Source of the DNA: Saksenaea vasiformis B4078
Taxonomy: Eukaryota; Mucoromycota; Mucoromycetes; Mucorales; Saksenaeaceae
NCBI GenBank assembly: GCA_000697055.1
Contig: JNDT01001961.1
Span: forward strand, 24,569-88,568
Reading direction: 5' to 3'
DNA length: 64,000 nt
The position numbers were made by a program, and so were the translations under genes. The number at the start of each line of letters is the position of its first letter. The first letter of the stretch is position 1. Positions 46,401 to 63,857 of this stretch are shown here, piece by piece. Under the pieces are notes generated by a model, which was given only the letters and a program-made list of their open reading frames with translations, was not told the origin of the DNA and did no database searches.

Positions 46401-46660
46401 CGGTAGACGATTGTTTAGCATGGCACCGTTAGGGAGGGGAACGATGCATTGGGAAAAGGGGAGGGAGTGTTGAAAATATGGCGGCGACATCACAAATCAG
46501 CAATAAGAGAAATTGGAGAAGCGGCAACTAATTAAAGACCTCAGGACCTAACGGCATCGACTAGAACGGTTCGAGCAAAAACACCACTCACTCGCTTTGG
46601 TTGCTGTCAAACAAGAATCACTAGTGGACGACACCAGTACCAGTGGGAAAAACATTGACG
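40470..46660. other. 6.2-kb gene-poor region
   Basis: No intact gene recognised. The stretch holds one MITE (separate entry) and several short frames: 41253-41537 (+), 41813-42196 (-), 42964-43407 (+, ending NTEHHEFNKMAVH), 43890-44123 (+) and 45754-46038 (+). None shows a known domain or a supported start plus splice structure. The 42.9-44.1 kb cluster of plus-strand frames could be the remains of one broken gene. The right end is the promoter of the CHD gene. Confidence 0.5.
41765..41935. mobile_element. 171-bp pogo/Tigger-like MITE with TA target duplication
   Basis: Terminal inverted repeats read CAGTGGTCGCTCGATAT on the left; the right end, reverse-complemented, reads CAGTGGTTGCTCGATAT, one mismatch in 17. 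The element is flanked by TA on both sides (41763-41764 and 41936-41937), the target of Tc1/mariner/pogo transposases. The interior is AT-rich and carries no transposase. A degenerate internal repeat of CGATATTCTCG occurs near 41799 and 41868. No second copy is seen in this window. Confidence 0.85.
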
Positions 46661-51981
<5,321 letters not shown>

Positions 51982-52496
51982 TAAAAAATGGATATACGTA
52001 CAAAAAAAAAAGAAAAAAGAAAAAAAAGAGCATTCAATTCATAGTCAAGACAATACACGTTGCTCTCAGCGAGATGATAAAAATACACTGGATAAAAATT
52101 TGCATAGCACGAAAAATGTATGCTCGCAAATTTCATGTGTTTTGAGAGATGTTGGTCATAGCGCCCTAACCGGGCTGAATCTCTTATCGTAGTCGCACAA
52201 GGAAATTCTAGTCAGGAAAGGTTTCCCTTAAAATGCATGAGCTCTAATCGAAATAGGAATATCTGAGTAGGATTGGATAGAAGGATGGATTTGATTGAGG
52301 GAAGTAGTCAGCTTGATTGGTTCTATCCAATGACTCAGAGCAGTGAGACGAATTGAAGATCCTTTAATGATCTCCGTTTTGGCGCCAGGGTTGCAGAACC
52401 CTAGCTGTAGGAGGCAACACAGGAGTTTATACAGTAAAATTAGCAAATGATGTGCGTTGTACACAATAAATAATAACAATTATCCTTATTAACGAT
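51982..52496. other. Intergenic region between convergent genes
   Basis: 3' flanks of the CHD gene (+) and the MFS gene (-). An A-rich run at 52002-52028 follows the CHD stop closely. No gene. Confidence 0.6.
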
Positions 52497-54467
52497 TTAC
52501 AATACATATCGATAATCAGGGTGTCTGTCACCCGCGAGTTCAACACCACCGTATTGGAATACCTCTTCCTCTTTCTGCTGCTCGTTCATACCAGCACGAC
52601 GCGTGTTTTCTCTGGCCAAAAGAATTCGCACGACTACCACTAGCACAGTTTGTGCTGCCACAAAAGCCAGCGCAATTGCATTGCCATCGAAGTACAACGG
52701 AGGGTCTTTGTTGAAAAAAAAGAAAAGAAAAAGGATTGTCAAGACGACATATCTAGTATCAAGAGAAGAAACTTACCATAGTACATTTGGCCACCAACAA
52801 TTCCTCCACATGTTCCTACGGATACGATAGCAGCGGACGCTACAGCACGTCGGGTAAGCCCTCCACTAAAGAGATAAATCGTTTAGCACAGATATCTTCA
52901 AGTTATTCACGTACAAATTGTTATTAAACCACGCAACTTTGACTGCGACGTTAGCGTAGACAGAGATAGTTACTAGACAAGCGGCTGCATAATGGGCTGC
53001 CACGTTGGAATGAGGAACAAACATCAGCATCAGAAATCCTGCGATAGCCAGTATATTGACACCAATCATATGGTAGGCACGCTCGAAAAATTTATCTAGT
53101 AATGCAACCATCAGTTCCACTACTATAAAGAAAACCGATGAAACTTACCAGAGCTATAGCTGATAGCGAGGGTCGCCAAAAAGGCCATAAAATAAGGTGG
53201 TGTTGTCATTGCTTGCGCAACCGGTCTTGACCATGTGCCCATACCAGCGATAATGGATGGTAAAAACAAAGTGACTCCCTGAAGCGCACTTGTACCGAGA
53301 ATGTATATAGCCATAAAGGCGTACGTCTTCCAGTCTGAAAACACAGAAGCTGCTTGTTTCCAAGACCATGAATGATCATTGGAAGCGCCAGCATCTATTA
53401 CCATTAATGGTTAGCCGGACGGATGCTTGTCAGTAAAAGGAAAGAAACCACCTACCGACAGCTAGACGGTTGACGGCATATTCACGTTCTTCTGATGTCA
53501 AAAACTTGGCAGTTTCCGGAGAGTTTGGCAAGTACCATGCAGCGAAGATAGAAAGAAGAATAGATGGGGCACCTTCGATGATAAACAGCCTAAGTGGAAA
53601 GAAATAACTCATCAGCTGGGAAATGAGGCTACTGTTCCGTACCATTGCCACGTCCGTAACGAATCATTCGGTATTTGACTAATTCCGTACGCAAGAAGTC
53701 CACCGAATGCTCCAGCAAGTGAACCAAAGGACCAGAAGAACCCAATTCGACGCGCATATTCCTTGCGAGTGTACCATAACGACATGAAATAGATTACACC
53801 AGGAAAAAATCCTACCGGCAATGGAACGTTACAGACGCGGCTTACACATGAGCCATTGCTATTCTTTACCTGCTTCAAACACGCCAAGTAGAAATCGTGA
53901 GGCAGCGATCCCTGCAAAGTTCTTGGATGCTGCCATTGCGGTTGCAACGATACCCCATGCGCTAAGGAGGTTTCATATATGTGTGAGCGGTTTTGCTTTT
54001 CTTTTGTGTCTGATCATCCCCCATCAATAAGCCAAGCCAGTAGGAGGGGCGCCAGCGCCGCATGACGATGTTGGAAGGAAGTTCGAAAACCACGTAACCA
54101 AAATAGAAAATGGAAAGGGCCCACTGATACTCCGTCCTGGTCATGCCGAGATCGGTCTCAAGGCCACCCAGCTTTGCGTTACCGATATTGGATCTATCCA
54201 TTGATTCAACACTACTTCTTCTTCTTCGCCTTATGCGCGATTACCTATCAATGTAGCTCAATAGATACAGGAAGCACAACACAGGCTGCAGGCGAAAATC
54301 AAGTTTCCTAACGATTGTATGAGAAAAGTAGGAGTCGCGGCTTCAGCCTACTTGAGCAGTATCGACCGTAAACGGTTTTCCTCCTCTGTTGTCACTTGCT
54401 CTTTATGCTCCGGCTTGATCGCACCTTCATCTGGAACAACAGCTGGTTTTTCATTGATTTCTGACAT
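52497..54467 (-). CDS. MFS anion:cation symporter (Dal5/allantoate permease-like)
   Basis: Twelve-span major facilitator of the ACS family, which takes up organic anions and vitamins such as allantoate, nicotinate and pantothenate. About 480 residues. The start at 54467 gives MSEINEKPAVVPDEGAIKPE. Landmarks: LLSYIDRSNIGNAKLGGLET (ACS motif, joined across an intron), WALSIFYFGYVVFELPSNIV, RFLLGVFEAG-FFPGVIYFMS, EGAPSILLSIFAAWYLPNSP, and ILGTSALQGVTLFLPSIIAG. Near the end are VAVKVAWFNNNLGGLTRRAV and the tail GDRHPDYRYVL. Several 45-70 nt introns interrupt it. The intron at 53962-54019 keeps a normal CTTAG acceptor and frame, but its donor reads GG instead of GT (LLMG-AWGIVATAM); see findings. 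The substrate cannot be told. Confidence 0.88.
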
Positions 54468-56201
54468 GATAATAGGAATTATGAATGCATAAAGAGAAAG
54501 AAAGTCATGTTTACGGGGCGTCCTTAAATACGCCTGATATAGATGTTCTCACTCTACCAAAATTGGATTTTTACCAAACATGGTGAATTGCACCGGACTT
54601 CGGATTCAGTGGTACGACAACTTTTCTCCACATTAGGTGAATAACCAATGATATTTCGCGGTTCTATAGACTCCAACTTACGATTTTACGAAACCTAATC
54701 TTCTTCTACTGCCAAAACTCTCCAGGACATGCGTATTTTGTAAAAGGTAGGTTATGTCGAACCTAATCTCTCCTTTAAAAAGTGGATCATTTATGCCCCT
54801 TCCGGATTGCGTAGTTCTGCATCCTTACCGTATGCTAACATCGATATCGGTAAAGTTTTCTCCCATGGAGACTTCTTTGCGGCCGGAAAGAAACGGAAAA
54901 ATCCAGGTTCTCATTTTGAAGAGATCAAGTTTACGCTCTTCATTCAAAATATTTGTTTATTTTATTGTTCTCCTTTTATTGACCTTCCTTCATTGTTCTT
55001 ATATATCTCTAGTCTTTCCAACGCGTTATTTCAGTTCTGCGTCTTTTAGTGAAGTAACTGTAAACATTGGTCCCATTGTGGGAATACAGGATCCATGTTC
55101 TACCCGAAACCGTGTGAATGGCAAGATGTAGTATGACTGAGGTCGGGGAGGACAGAGATTCTGTCACGGAGAATTTGCGCCGTTTGAATTATGTTGGTCA
55201 GAACACGAAGACATCCATTTCTGTCATATCTGTAAGAATTGTTCACCGTGCTCAGCCACGATTCCAATGCTTCAAAACGGCTTTACTAATAATGACAATG
55301 TCTATAGGCCGGAAACATGGACCACACACAAGGTGTAGAGGCATTTCTAAGTGGTTACTAATTTGGGTTGATACAAGGTGGCGTATTGGCACTGTAATAG
55401 ACATACACTGTAGATTCCGGAACGCTTGCTTCGTGTAGCTAATGAAATTAATAGCTCTGAACGATTTCCTCCTACAATAATGCAATCCAACGAACGCTCT
55501 GCTGAATGTGGAAGCCACGGTCCTGTGATCCTATAGTGCTGGGTGTCACTACTTCTCCAAATACTGCTAGAAGAATTAGTCTTCAATTTGTGTATACACA
55601 TAAGCAACACTTTCATTAAATATTGCAGATGTTTCAGCTACCTTTCGTCTTTACATCAGATAAAAACACAAACCCTCATGTGCGCTCAAACAGACTGCGA
55701 CCGTATGGGAAATTCCAGCAATCTAACCGTCAATTCCCAATAGAGATTCTTTTTCTCCAAAGTTGTTCATGTAAATCTTGTTTTACTACACTTTGTTTCT
55801 TTATTACAACAAAGAGAATAGTGGCAATTTTAGAAGGCTAACCTCTATCGTCTTTGTACTTTTCACGGGCTTATTTGCGGACATTTGGTTAAACTTTGTT
55901 TCTACCCCACGATACCTTCATCATTTAGAGCACTCTGACTTTGATCCTCATTCTAAACATGCGAAGATCTAGAAAATATGCTATGTGCCCTATTTTTAGG
56001 CGACGCCTTCCATGAAAGGCGCACATATAAAGCATGCAGAATTCCACGACAGGTATATATTCTCAAGCAAGTTTATCATCCAATACAAGTATCCATTGCC
56101 AGTGGTATGATTTTTCTTTCCTTTGTAAATTTCTACGAACAGGTTATCTCTAACCGTTTTCAAAGTACTGTAATGGAGCAAAGTTATAGGTATGTAGATA
56201 A
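54468..56201. other. 1.7-kb intergenic region
   Basis: Upstream of the MFS gene and downstream of LSB6. Scattered short frames on both strands show no domain. Nothing supported. Confidence 0.55.
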
Positions 56202-58412
56202 TTAACAGCACGTAAAATAAGGCTTTTTACTTTTGACTACTTGGATAGTCTCCATGACAATGGTTGCTCGTTTGCGTGTGTCGTCATCGGAGTCAGAATC
56301 ATCAGTGTCTTCGTCGTCTTGTTCGCCATCGCTTCCCACTTGTCGCAGTCCACGCCACAGACTTTTCTTCAGCTTTCGACGGCGACCAAAGTCCACGGAT
56401 AACCGACTCTTCATGCGGTCTTTCCAACGGGCACTTGACTGTGATGGGAGACCTGCCTCAATGTTATCATTAATGGTAGGAACAACGTGAAAAGAGGTAG
56501 AACGCTTTCGGCGTAAACGCTGAGTGGTAACAGGTGGAACATGTTTGTTGGGATCTCGTTCAGAAAGAATGCGCTCGTCATATTCAATCGACATTTCTTC
56601 TTGATTCACAAGAATTCGTTCTGCTGCAACCAGATCCAACGGCGTCGAGCTACGATCCTTAAGGACACGAACAATATTGAAACCTTGTCCTTTAAGCACG
56701 GCCATCTGACATTCAAACATGCGCTCGTCAAAGTCCGAATCCATTTCAAATACATCTCGGAGGGCTCGTAACGTCTCACGCCACCATAGGGGATCCGAAA
56801 GAACTTCCAAAAATTGGCGGCGTGTAGTGTCTGAGAATGGTCGTGCTATCAGAGGCTCGGGAAGAGCTAGCCAGCCGTATGGATACGATCTCCATTCATC
56901 CGGATGTTTGAATGGGAACGCCAGACCATTGTCGATAGCTGCAATATGGATATGGGGACCTTGTGGTGCCTTGCCATCCTCTGCTGCACTACCATCACAG
57001 TATTTGATCATCCAGTTATCCAAACCCCGATCTATCTGGACGGTTAACACTTGTGATTGTATCCAGCCATTCACGTACCTGTGTTTCGGATTAAATAATC
57101 CAAGATCACCAGCTTCTCAAATTCGAGCTTAAATTGGGCTTGCAGCTGGGAAGTCCACCTGAATTTTCCATCCGAATGCGTTGATGATCCGGATGGACGT
57201 GGTGGACCATGATCGTCATCGCTTTCGTCATAATCATTATCATCTTGTTGGAAACAGCCCCATACGTTTGAACCCTTGAAGCTTAATGATGACTGTGTCG
57301 AATCCACAGGAAACGGATGATCACGTAGGAACAAGTTTGCATCTTTGTAACCTTCCAGGAAGCACTGAAAACTTCCAATCTTTGGCGGCAATCCATGAGG
57401 TGATAAGCGGCGATCGAGATAATCATAGTGGAAGGCAGTTGATGCTAAATGCACTACATCGGTATGGGGTACGATCATCGTGCCGAGGCGACGATCAATC
57501 AGTGACGATGCCGCCTCAGATAAATAACCCAGATTTGGAATCAAGCAGCTGCGGCCGAAGAAGCAAGGAAACAGATGACGGTGAATCCATTTTGTCCATT
57601 TTGGATTAAGATGGCCGTACGGTTCCTCATTCTTCGGTTTGAATACGCCCACGATTTTTCCACTCTTGTTACGGCTGAAATACGATCCACTAGATCCTTG
57701 GCTAATACGAGTCGGCTGTGTACCACTATCAATTGCGGATCTCACGGACTGAACGATTTCAAGGTATTCTTCTTTACTGATGGGTATCTCATCCTGAGGC
57801 TACGTGAACCAAAATGGGTATATGTCTACTATGTTTTTCTTGTAGAGGTGTGTTTACCTTGACAATTGTAGATGGGGTGGACATAGTGGGTACTTCGTTG
57901 TTATCATCGGTACATTGCACAAAAACAGAGCTGGACAGTTGACTGGAATCGTCGGCCCGCAACGACATATCGTCTCTATTTTTTGATTTCTTTCCGATCT
58001 GCTTCTCGCCCACACCACCCCTTCCACGGAAACGACGTCGTCGTACAACTTTCCACCCTCGACTCAACAACAAATCATCGTCATCTTGTGCTGGCAGATG
58101 ACCAGTCTGGATATCGGCAAGAATGACAGGCGGCAGGAAAGATGCCCGGCTGTTTTTCGATTTTCCAAAGACGACATTTGGAAGCTTGTTCTTGATAAAG
58201 TCACGCGTAACCGTGGGTAAATTAGGAGGTTTTGATGACACAGCAAGATCGGGTAGTGGCTGCGGTTGACGAGGCGCAATCGAACAGTGATCTTGAGTAG
58301 CAATTAAAATGGAATTTGGGTGGTGCGAAATAGCGGCCACAAGATCTTCATAGTCTAATTCGTCGTCTGCATCGTCTTGCTGTTGTAAACGGGTGTAAGA
58401 CCCTAAAGCCAT
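56202..58412 (-). CDS. LSB6: Type II phosphatidylinositol 4-kinase
   Basis: Kinase making PI4P on Golgi, endosome or vacuole membranes, homologous to yeast Lsb6 and animal PI4KII. Three exons give about 700 residues. The start at 58412 gives MALGSYTRLQQQDDADDELD; the first exon is a charged regulatory region. Intron about 57801-57855 joins PSTIVK to PQDEIPISKEEYLEIVQSVR. Catalytic core: RISQGSSGSYFSRNKSGKIV (Gly-rich loop), GVFKPKNEEPYGHLNPKW (ATP-binding Lys in FKPK), FGRSCLIPNLGYLSEAASSL, KIGSFQCFLEGYKDANLFL, VILDYLIRNT-DRGLDNWMIK (catalytic R-N-T-D-R-G, joined across an intron), IHIAAIDNGLAFPFKHPDEW (metal-binding D-N-G) and YPYGWLALP. The acidic C-terminal extension ends YFTCC; the terminal cysteines might be lipidated. 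All catalytic residues are present. Confidence 0.93.
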
Positions 58413-60174
58413 GAGGATAGATAGAAGAAAGAACGAGAAATGAAATGGGCTTAGAAAAAGAGAAGGTAAGGGTCAACCTCCTTAATTTTTTCTTCCTCTC
58501 TTTTTTTTTTTTTTCGCAAACTTGGTGACATGTTTTTGATTAGCAGTAAAAAAAAGCACATGATTCAACAGCATAGAAAAGAAGAGAGAATTCATTTTTT
58601 CCTACTCTTCTTGCAGTAAACGTATATGTATGTCAATATTACTCGTTACTCGAGTATACAATCTTACGCCCTATTGCAGATGGGAAAAGCCCATTAAATC
58701 CTTTGTCAATAACATGGTGCTTTTTTTGTTGCTTCATTCGTTTTATCCATGATGGAATAATTCGATTATTTATATAGGATAAAAAGGTCTAATTCTCTAG
58801 AGTTTGACATCTGAAAAGTTAGCGGAACCCTTCCCCCGCAAAACTTGAACATTTATGTACTCCGATAAAGAAAAGAAAATAAAGAAACGAAAGGTCAGTC
58901 AACCAGGAGATGCTTAAGTTGGATTTTAAACATAAAACAGAATGATTGGACGTCATATATATATAATTCAAAATGTTCAGGGTGAAAAAAGAATGTTTGC
59001 GTATGGAACACTGTTGAAACACGGATTTGATCCGAATCTGTGGTAAAATGTCCACACAAGCCTCCTAATCCACGTTACTGGTATCTCCGTGAAACGAACA
59101 AAAGACTGTTCGTGCATCTTTCTTGCAGGTAGTATACTCGTGTTTGTAGCCAGTGCTATTTCTTTTCATTTCTTTTTTTTTTAGATGATTTGTTGACTTG
59201 AAAACGTCTATATCGGATGCGCTTTGCATAAAAGAACTTCGACTGATTGACGTAAAGAGCTCAGTCCCCGAGAATCAGTTGCGGTCTATAGTGGTGCCTG
59301 GTACAAGTTGCTAATACTTGTGCGATATCTGGTTCATTCGTTTTTTTTGTGCAATACTTCCGCTTCGACGCCTTATGGTTACGTTAGCATCCTCATCTGC
59401 AAGAAATCATGCGGACAAAGCTACTTTCATTTCTCTAACGTACTAGGGATGTGCGACCGTTTCTGACCGGCATAAAAAGGGCTCAAGCTAGGCTCGGCTT
59501 TCCTTTAAGTAAAAGTTGTTACACCATACTGGAATAATACAATGTTGCTATTTAAAATTCAAGCGAACAGTTGCCATATCGTATTCGATCTGGTTAATGA
59601 ATTACATAGGTTTTTTTTTCCTTTGACAGCCGTTCATGACAGGTCGAACCAATATGAAAGTGTTTACCAAATTAACGCGGTATCTCATACATGAATACTT
59701 AATACGGACGATTATACTTCTAGACCATTCGTCCTATAAAATGATGCCACAACGAACATATCACATCCTTGTGACGGGAGAGAGCGCAAATCGCGCGTTT
59801 GTACATAATCCGGATCAGTCAATGTACCAGCCGTTAAATTACATGTCAAAATAGTCCCCGTTGCCAGTGATATGCGTGGATTACCTTTCAAAGCAGATTG
59901 ACATGCACACGATGAGACGACTTACATCCGTGAAATCTCGCTCATACCACATAGATGCCGTATCGCTTGATCCTCACTTAGTAACTGTGGCTGCTGTATC
60001 CGTATACTGTTTATTGAATTGCTTTTTACACTGCTTTAAATAAATTTTGCGTCCATCAAATGTCCGGTCTGCGCTAAGGAAAGGTTGAACATGCATTATT
60101 ACTTCATCAGCTTTTCGTCAGAGTATCAAATAACTTGCGTGAGCTTGGACCCCTCCAACGGACACAGAATTTAT
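58413..60174. other. 1.8-kb intergenic region
   Basis: LSB6 promoter and flank. T-runs near 58501-58514 and 59170-59182. No gene recognised; the longest frames are under 80 codons with no domain. Confidence 0.55.
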
Positions 60175-60427
60175 TCAAGCAGCATAAAAAAGTAATTCCT
60201 GGTTAGTAAATGGAATAATATTTGGATGCCATTTTACTTACCCCCGAAGGGTATTGCCATACTGTAATGGCATCCTGCCACCGCACCTGACTCGGTGGGG
60301 GCGGTTGTAATTGTACGATGGCTTCCATGGGGCGGCCACGTTTTGAACGGTCTGCAGAGGACTTGAAGCGATGCAGCATCTGGCGATCTATTCCGAAAGA
60401 TGAGCGATCCTGAGTGTGTGACAGCAT
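60175..60427 (-). CDS. Possible small two-exon protein, unknown
   Basis: A frame from an ATG at 60427 reads MLSHTQDRSSFGIDRQMLHR, then SKRGRPMEAIVQLQPPPPSQ and WQDAITVWQYPSG. It meets a clean intron with a GTAAGT donor, a TTACTAAC branch-like site and a CAG acceptor, which joins it to ELLFYAA and a stop at 60175-60177. The total is about 69 residues. The good splice signals and protein-like composition argue for a real exon, but the family is unknown. The frame is also open upstream, so this may be the last part of a larger or broken gene. Confidence 0.3.
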
Positions 60428-60611
60428 TTACTTACTTGAGTGAACGGCAAAGGGCGCCAACACAGCCAAGACTTTTCGGGACAGAGGTCATGCAGCCTAA
60501 GCGGCCGACAGAAAACATGAATAATCTTGTGTGTATAAATTGACATCCTTACCGGGGATGTTAAGGAGAAACAGAGCGAAAGAAAAAAGAAAAAGGAAAT
60601 CCGTGCGTGCC

Positions 60612-60791
60612 TTTATTTTTACTGCTTTCCGATGGGATACTAGGGAATCCATCACTCAAGCACCTCAATGCAAAAGCAATGTTCTTGTTTCAATGGAACA
60701 TTTTCCTTATCTCGAGACATTTTTACTCCTTCCGATGGGATACTGAGAACTCATCACTGAACGACCTTAACGCAAACGTCAGGTCATCCAG
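60612..60791 (+). repeat. Inverted-repeat arm A flanking the eL20 gene
   Basis: Made of two degenerate units, each with TCCGATGGGATACT, a CATCACT core and an AAGCACCTCAATGCAAAA-like end, starting about 110 bases apart. The whole arm matches the reverse complement of arm B (62682-62857) with scattered mismatches. Confidence 0.85.
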
Positions 60792-61001
60792 ATGCAAAGT
60801 ATTCCTTGGATTTAAGTAAAATAAACTACTTCACCGCGCGAAAGATCATCACTTTCCAATGCGAAATTATTCCACACATGAACGTCTAAGGATATCTAAC
60901 TGACGCAAATGCTTGTTCAAAATCCGTATACTCGCATTCTGTATAAGTTCGTATGGTACAAGCAATTACATTTATTTGCACGAGACCAAAGAAGAAAGAA
61001 C

Positions 61002-61777
61002 CTAATAGAAGGTGGAAGGACGGTGGGCCTGGTAAAGAGTACGGCGACCCTTCTCGGCACGCTGGACACGATGGGGCAAGGGGAAAGCCAGCTTGGGAGT
61101 CAAGAGCTGCTTGATGTACTGGCGACGAATATCGGCGTTCTTGACTTCGGCCACACGGATGATCTGGATAGAGCTGAAGCGAGCACGGTGACGAGCAGCC
61201 ATATCCTGGTCTGTGTGTATATACAATGTTAGTCCAATGAATACACAGAAAGACTATGAACTTACAGCAGGTGGAGACAACCTCGACGCGAGACATGCCA
61301 CGGTACTCCTTGTACATGTTGTGGGTACCGGAGCGAGAATCGTAGCGGAGCCAGATACCGTAGTTCTTGATAAGCTCAGGACGCTTTTCAGAGATCTGAG
61401 TAGACATGCATGTTATTACTGGACTTGTACAAAATTATTTCCTCTTTTCTTATTACCTCGTTGATGGAAACGATCTCACCAGCGGCCTTCTTGACCTTGC
61501 GGAGCTTCTTCAAGAAGTACCAGAAGCGGGACTTAGCGACAACGACATTGGGAGCGAAGATGCGCATGCGGTAGAGCTTGGGAGAGGGCTCCTTCTCCGA
61601 AGGGAGTTTACGACCAACCACCTGGTATTCGTGAAACTACATGAACCCCAGGTAAGCGACGCTCGAAGAATAAGAATCGATATTCCCCCTTTCTATTCGT
61701 CTTTTTCCCATTGTATCCATATCCATCCATCTCCTCTCCCTCTTTTCTCCAGAATCTAGACTCACTCTGCCAACCAT
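61002..61777 (-). CDS. RPL20: 60S ribosomal protein eL20 (L18a)
   Basis: Component of the large ribosomal subunit, about 175 residues. A tiny first exon (61766-61777, MVGR) joins across a ~128-nt intron to [20 protein letters not shown]. Then come [20 protein letters not shown] and [20 protein letters not shown], a second intron, and [20 protein letters not shown] with [20 protein letters not shown]. After a third intron, [38 protein letters not shown] and the end AHRPSTFY at 61002. These blocks match eL20 nearly residue for residue. A first intron after a few codons is usual for fungal ribosomal protein genes. The MVGR exon was chosen because it gives an ATG, a GTGAGT donor and the right phase. 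Codon choice is more biased (GGT, GTC, AAG) than in neighbours, as expected for high expression. Confidence 0.95.
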
Positions 61778-63530
61778 CGTAACAAAAAAAAGAGGAGGAG
61801 CTTGGATTCGTGCCTTTGGCTAGCATCTTCTTCCCACCCGTCAGGCGGGCCCTCTCCCGCCCAAAGCAATGGATCGATAATGTCCGACCATATGCCACGG
61901 TCCGGATTTATTGTCCGTCCCATACCTGTCCGGAAACATCGCACTTTTCATGCATCCGAAAAGGCAATCATGTCCATCACACCGCATTTCACCATCACAT
62001 CGCATCACACCATTCACCACTATCACAGCAGCCATATAACTGATATCTTGTGGCATAGGTTGAGAAGTGGATCTTCAATCAGTGTCCTATAAGGGTTTAC
62101 TGTGCTGTATATAATGGAGATATCTCCAAGCACCCTCTCAGCGGAAATTTGATTGCAGTGACAGTTGGTGAGATACAGAAAAGCATTGTTTGAGTGATGC
62201 CAATTGTAGGAAATCTCGATTTAAGTGAGTATGATACATGATTTAACTAGATACGATGACTTGAGTAAGTGGTAAATCTTGTAGAAGGAAAAAGGTGCAA
62301 GTAAAGTGGAATAATGTCGTTATTGTCAACGATATTTGAAGGGGCGTGCTCAAAATAGAAAAAAAGGAAAACCTTTGGAAAGACCTTTTGGAGGGCTTGA
62401 GATAAGCAGAGAAAATTTTGTTGATATAAACTTATGTTTGCTTTTTTTTTCATTAACTGGAGGGGCATTAATACAAAATGAGTTGATACAAAGTAAGTAC
62501 GCTAAGTGGATGGGTATGTAGCCTATCGCGACTCTGATAAGAATAATAGATTTGAGATAAATGTTTGCGTCAACCAGATGCCTTTTTACGCTCAAGCCGA
62601 AGTTCATTTTGCACTGGAAGGCGATACGTCTTGGTGCTGAGAAGTTATTCATTTTGCGTTAATCTGAGGAATAGTTCGCCCTGGATAACCCCAGTTTTGC
62701 ATTACAGTGCTTCAGTGATGGGTTCCCAGTGTCCTATTGGAAGCAGTAAGAATGTCTCAAGGCAAGTAAGATGTTCCACGGAAGCAAGAACATTGCTTTT
62801 GAATTGAGGTGCTTTAGTGATGGGTTTTTCAGTATCCCATCGGAAAGCAGTAAAAATGTCTCACGATAAGAACATGTGCCACCCAAAATAATCTATACTT
62901 AAAGGAACGCACAAATCTCCTTCCTTTTTTTCTTTGGCCCTGTTCTCTTTAACCTCCTCCCCGGTAAGGACGTAATGTTATTGTGGAGGTGAAATCGCAA
63001 CGCGTGCTCACCATTTTTATGTTTACAGCGCAGACTCTCCAATTTCAAAACTCCAAATATAAATGCGTTCAGTATACCAGCTGGCCTTCCTAATTTAGAC
63101 GAGTGTCTTTGTTTGAGATGACCTCTATTTTTTGACTATAACCCTACTGAGAGCTATCCTCCTATCCTACGATGAGAGCTCAGATGATATGGGCTTTGAT
63201 TATTCCGCTATCGTGTAAGGTCGAATTGAGATGCCCGTCGAATTCGACGCGGTTTCTGAGACCTGAGATACAGCCGATTGTCAAGATTGGATGACATACT
63301 AATATTGATTGGAATCTATACCTGCAAAAAGGGAGGATTCTCCCATCTTTCTGCAAATGGCATTCTATCACTGGTATAGCTTCGCAAAAAAACATTATTA
63401 CCTCGAGCACGAGTACATAATATGAATAAATTATATACATACTTGAAACATCAGACATGTCTTTTTCAAATGGGATTGATGGTGACAAAGTTCAGAGAAT
63501 AACTCTTGTACTGGTGTTCCTTTATGCGGC
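61778..63530. other. Intergenic region with inverted-repeat arm B
   Basis: eL20 promoter region, with a CATCACA-type repeat near 61975-62010, then the repeat arm listed separately. No gene supported between 62100 and 63530. Confidence 0.55.
62682..62857 (-). repeat. Inverted-repeat arm B flanking the eL20 gene
   Basis: The reverse complement of this stretch reproduces arm A, including both CCGATGGGATACT-type units and a shared CAAAAGCAATGTTCTTG block. The arms are separated by about 1.9 kb that includes the whole eL20 gene. Confidence 0.85.
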
Positions 63531-63857
63531 ATGGGCATTGGTTGGCAGTTGTGTCAAGCATCTCATGACCGCATAAAGGGCGGAAAGAGTGTCAGCAAAG
63601 TTTGCGTAGGCGCAATTAAGTGTACGAATGATGCATGTGGAAAGCTGATGAGACTAAATTCGTCTCTGAAGAGGATTGGGAAGTGGTTGGAGCGTGCGTG
63701 TGTCCGTTGTTCACCAAGAGAAGGGTCTTTAACCAAGCTTATTCGTATCGAATGTCCTGTGAAAGTCAATTTCAAAATTCGCGTATCTGGTGGGCAAGTG
63801 ATACACAAAGGAACTCATACGGATAGGACATTTGAACCATTGCATGTTTCAATTTAA
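63531..63857 (+). pseudogene. Fragment of a WRKY-GCM1/FLYWCH-like zinc-finger transposase
   Basis: Open frame with a Cys/His pattern of the DNA-binding zinc fingers found at the N terminus of MULE-like transposases: KVCVGAIKCTNDACGKLMRL, then ACVRCSPREGSLTKLIRIEC and QVIHKGTHTD (H-x-G-x-H). The frame stops at 63857, but an adjacent frame continues with LEPPSETPIGLMIGTSAPRS, which fits what follows such fingers. This suggests a frameshifted, decayed element running off the right edge. No catalytic DDE domain lies in the window. The family call rests on pattern memory only. Confidence 0.42.
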
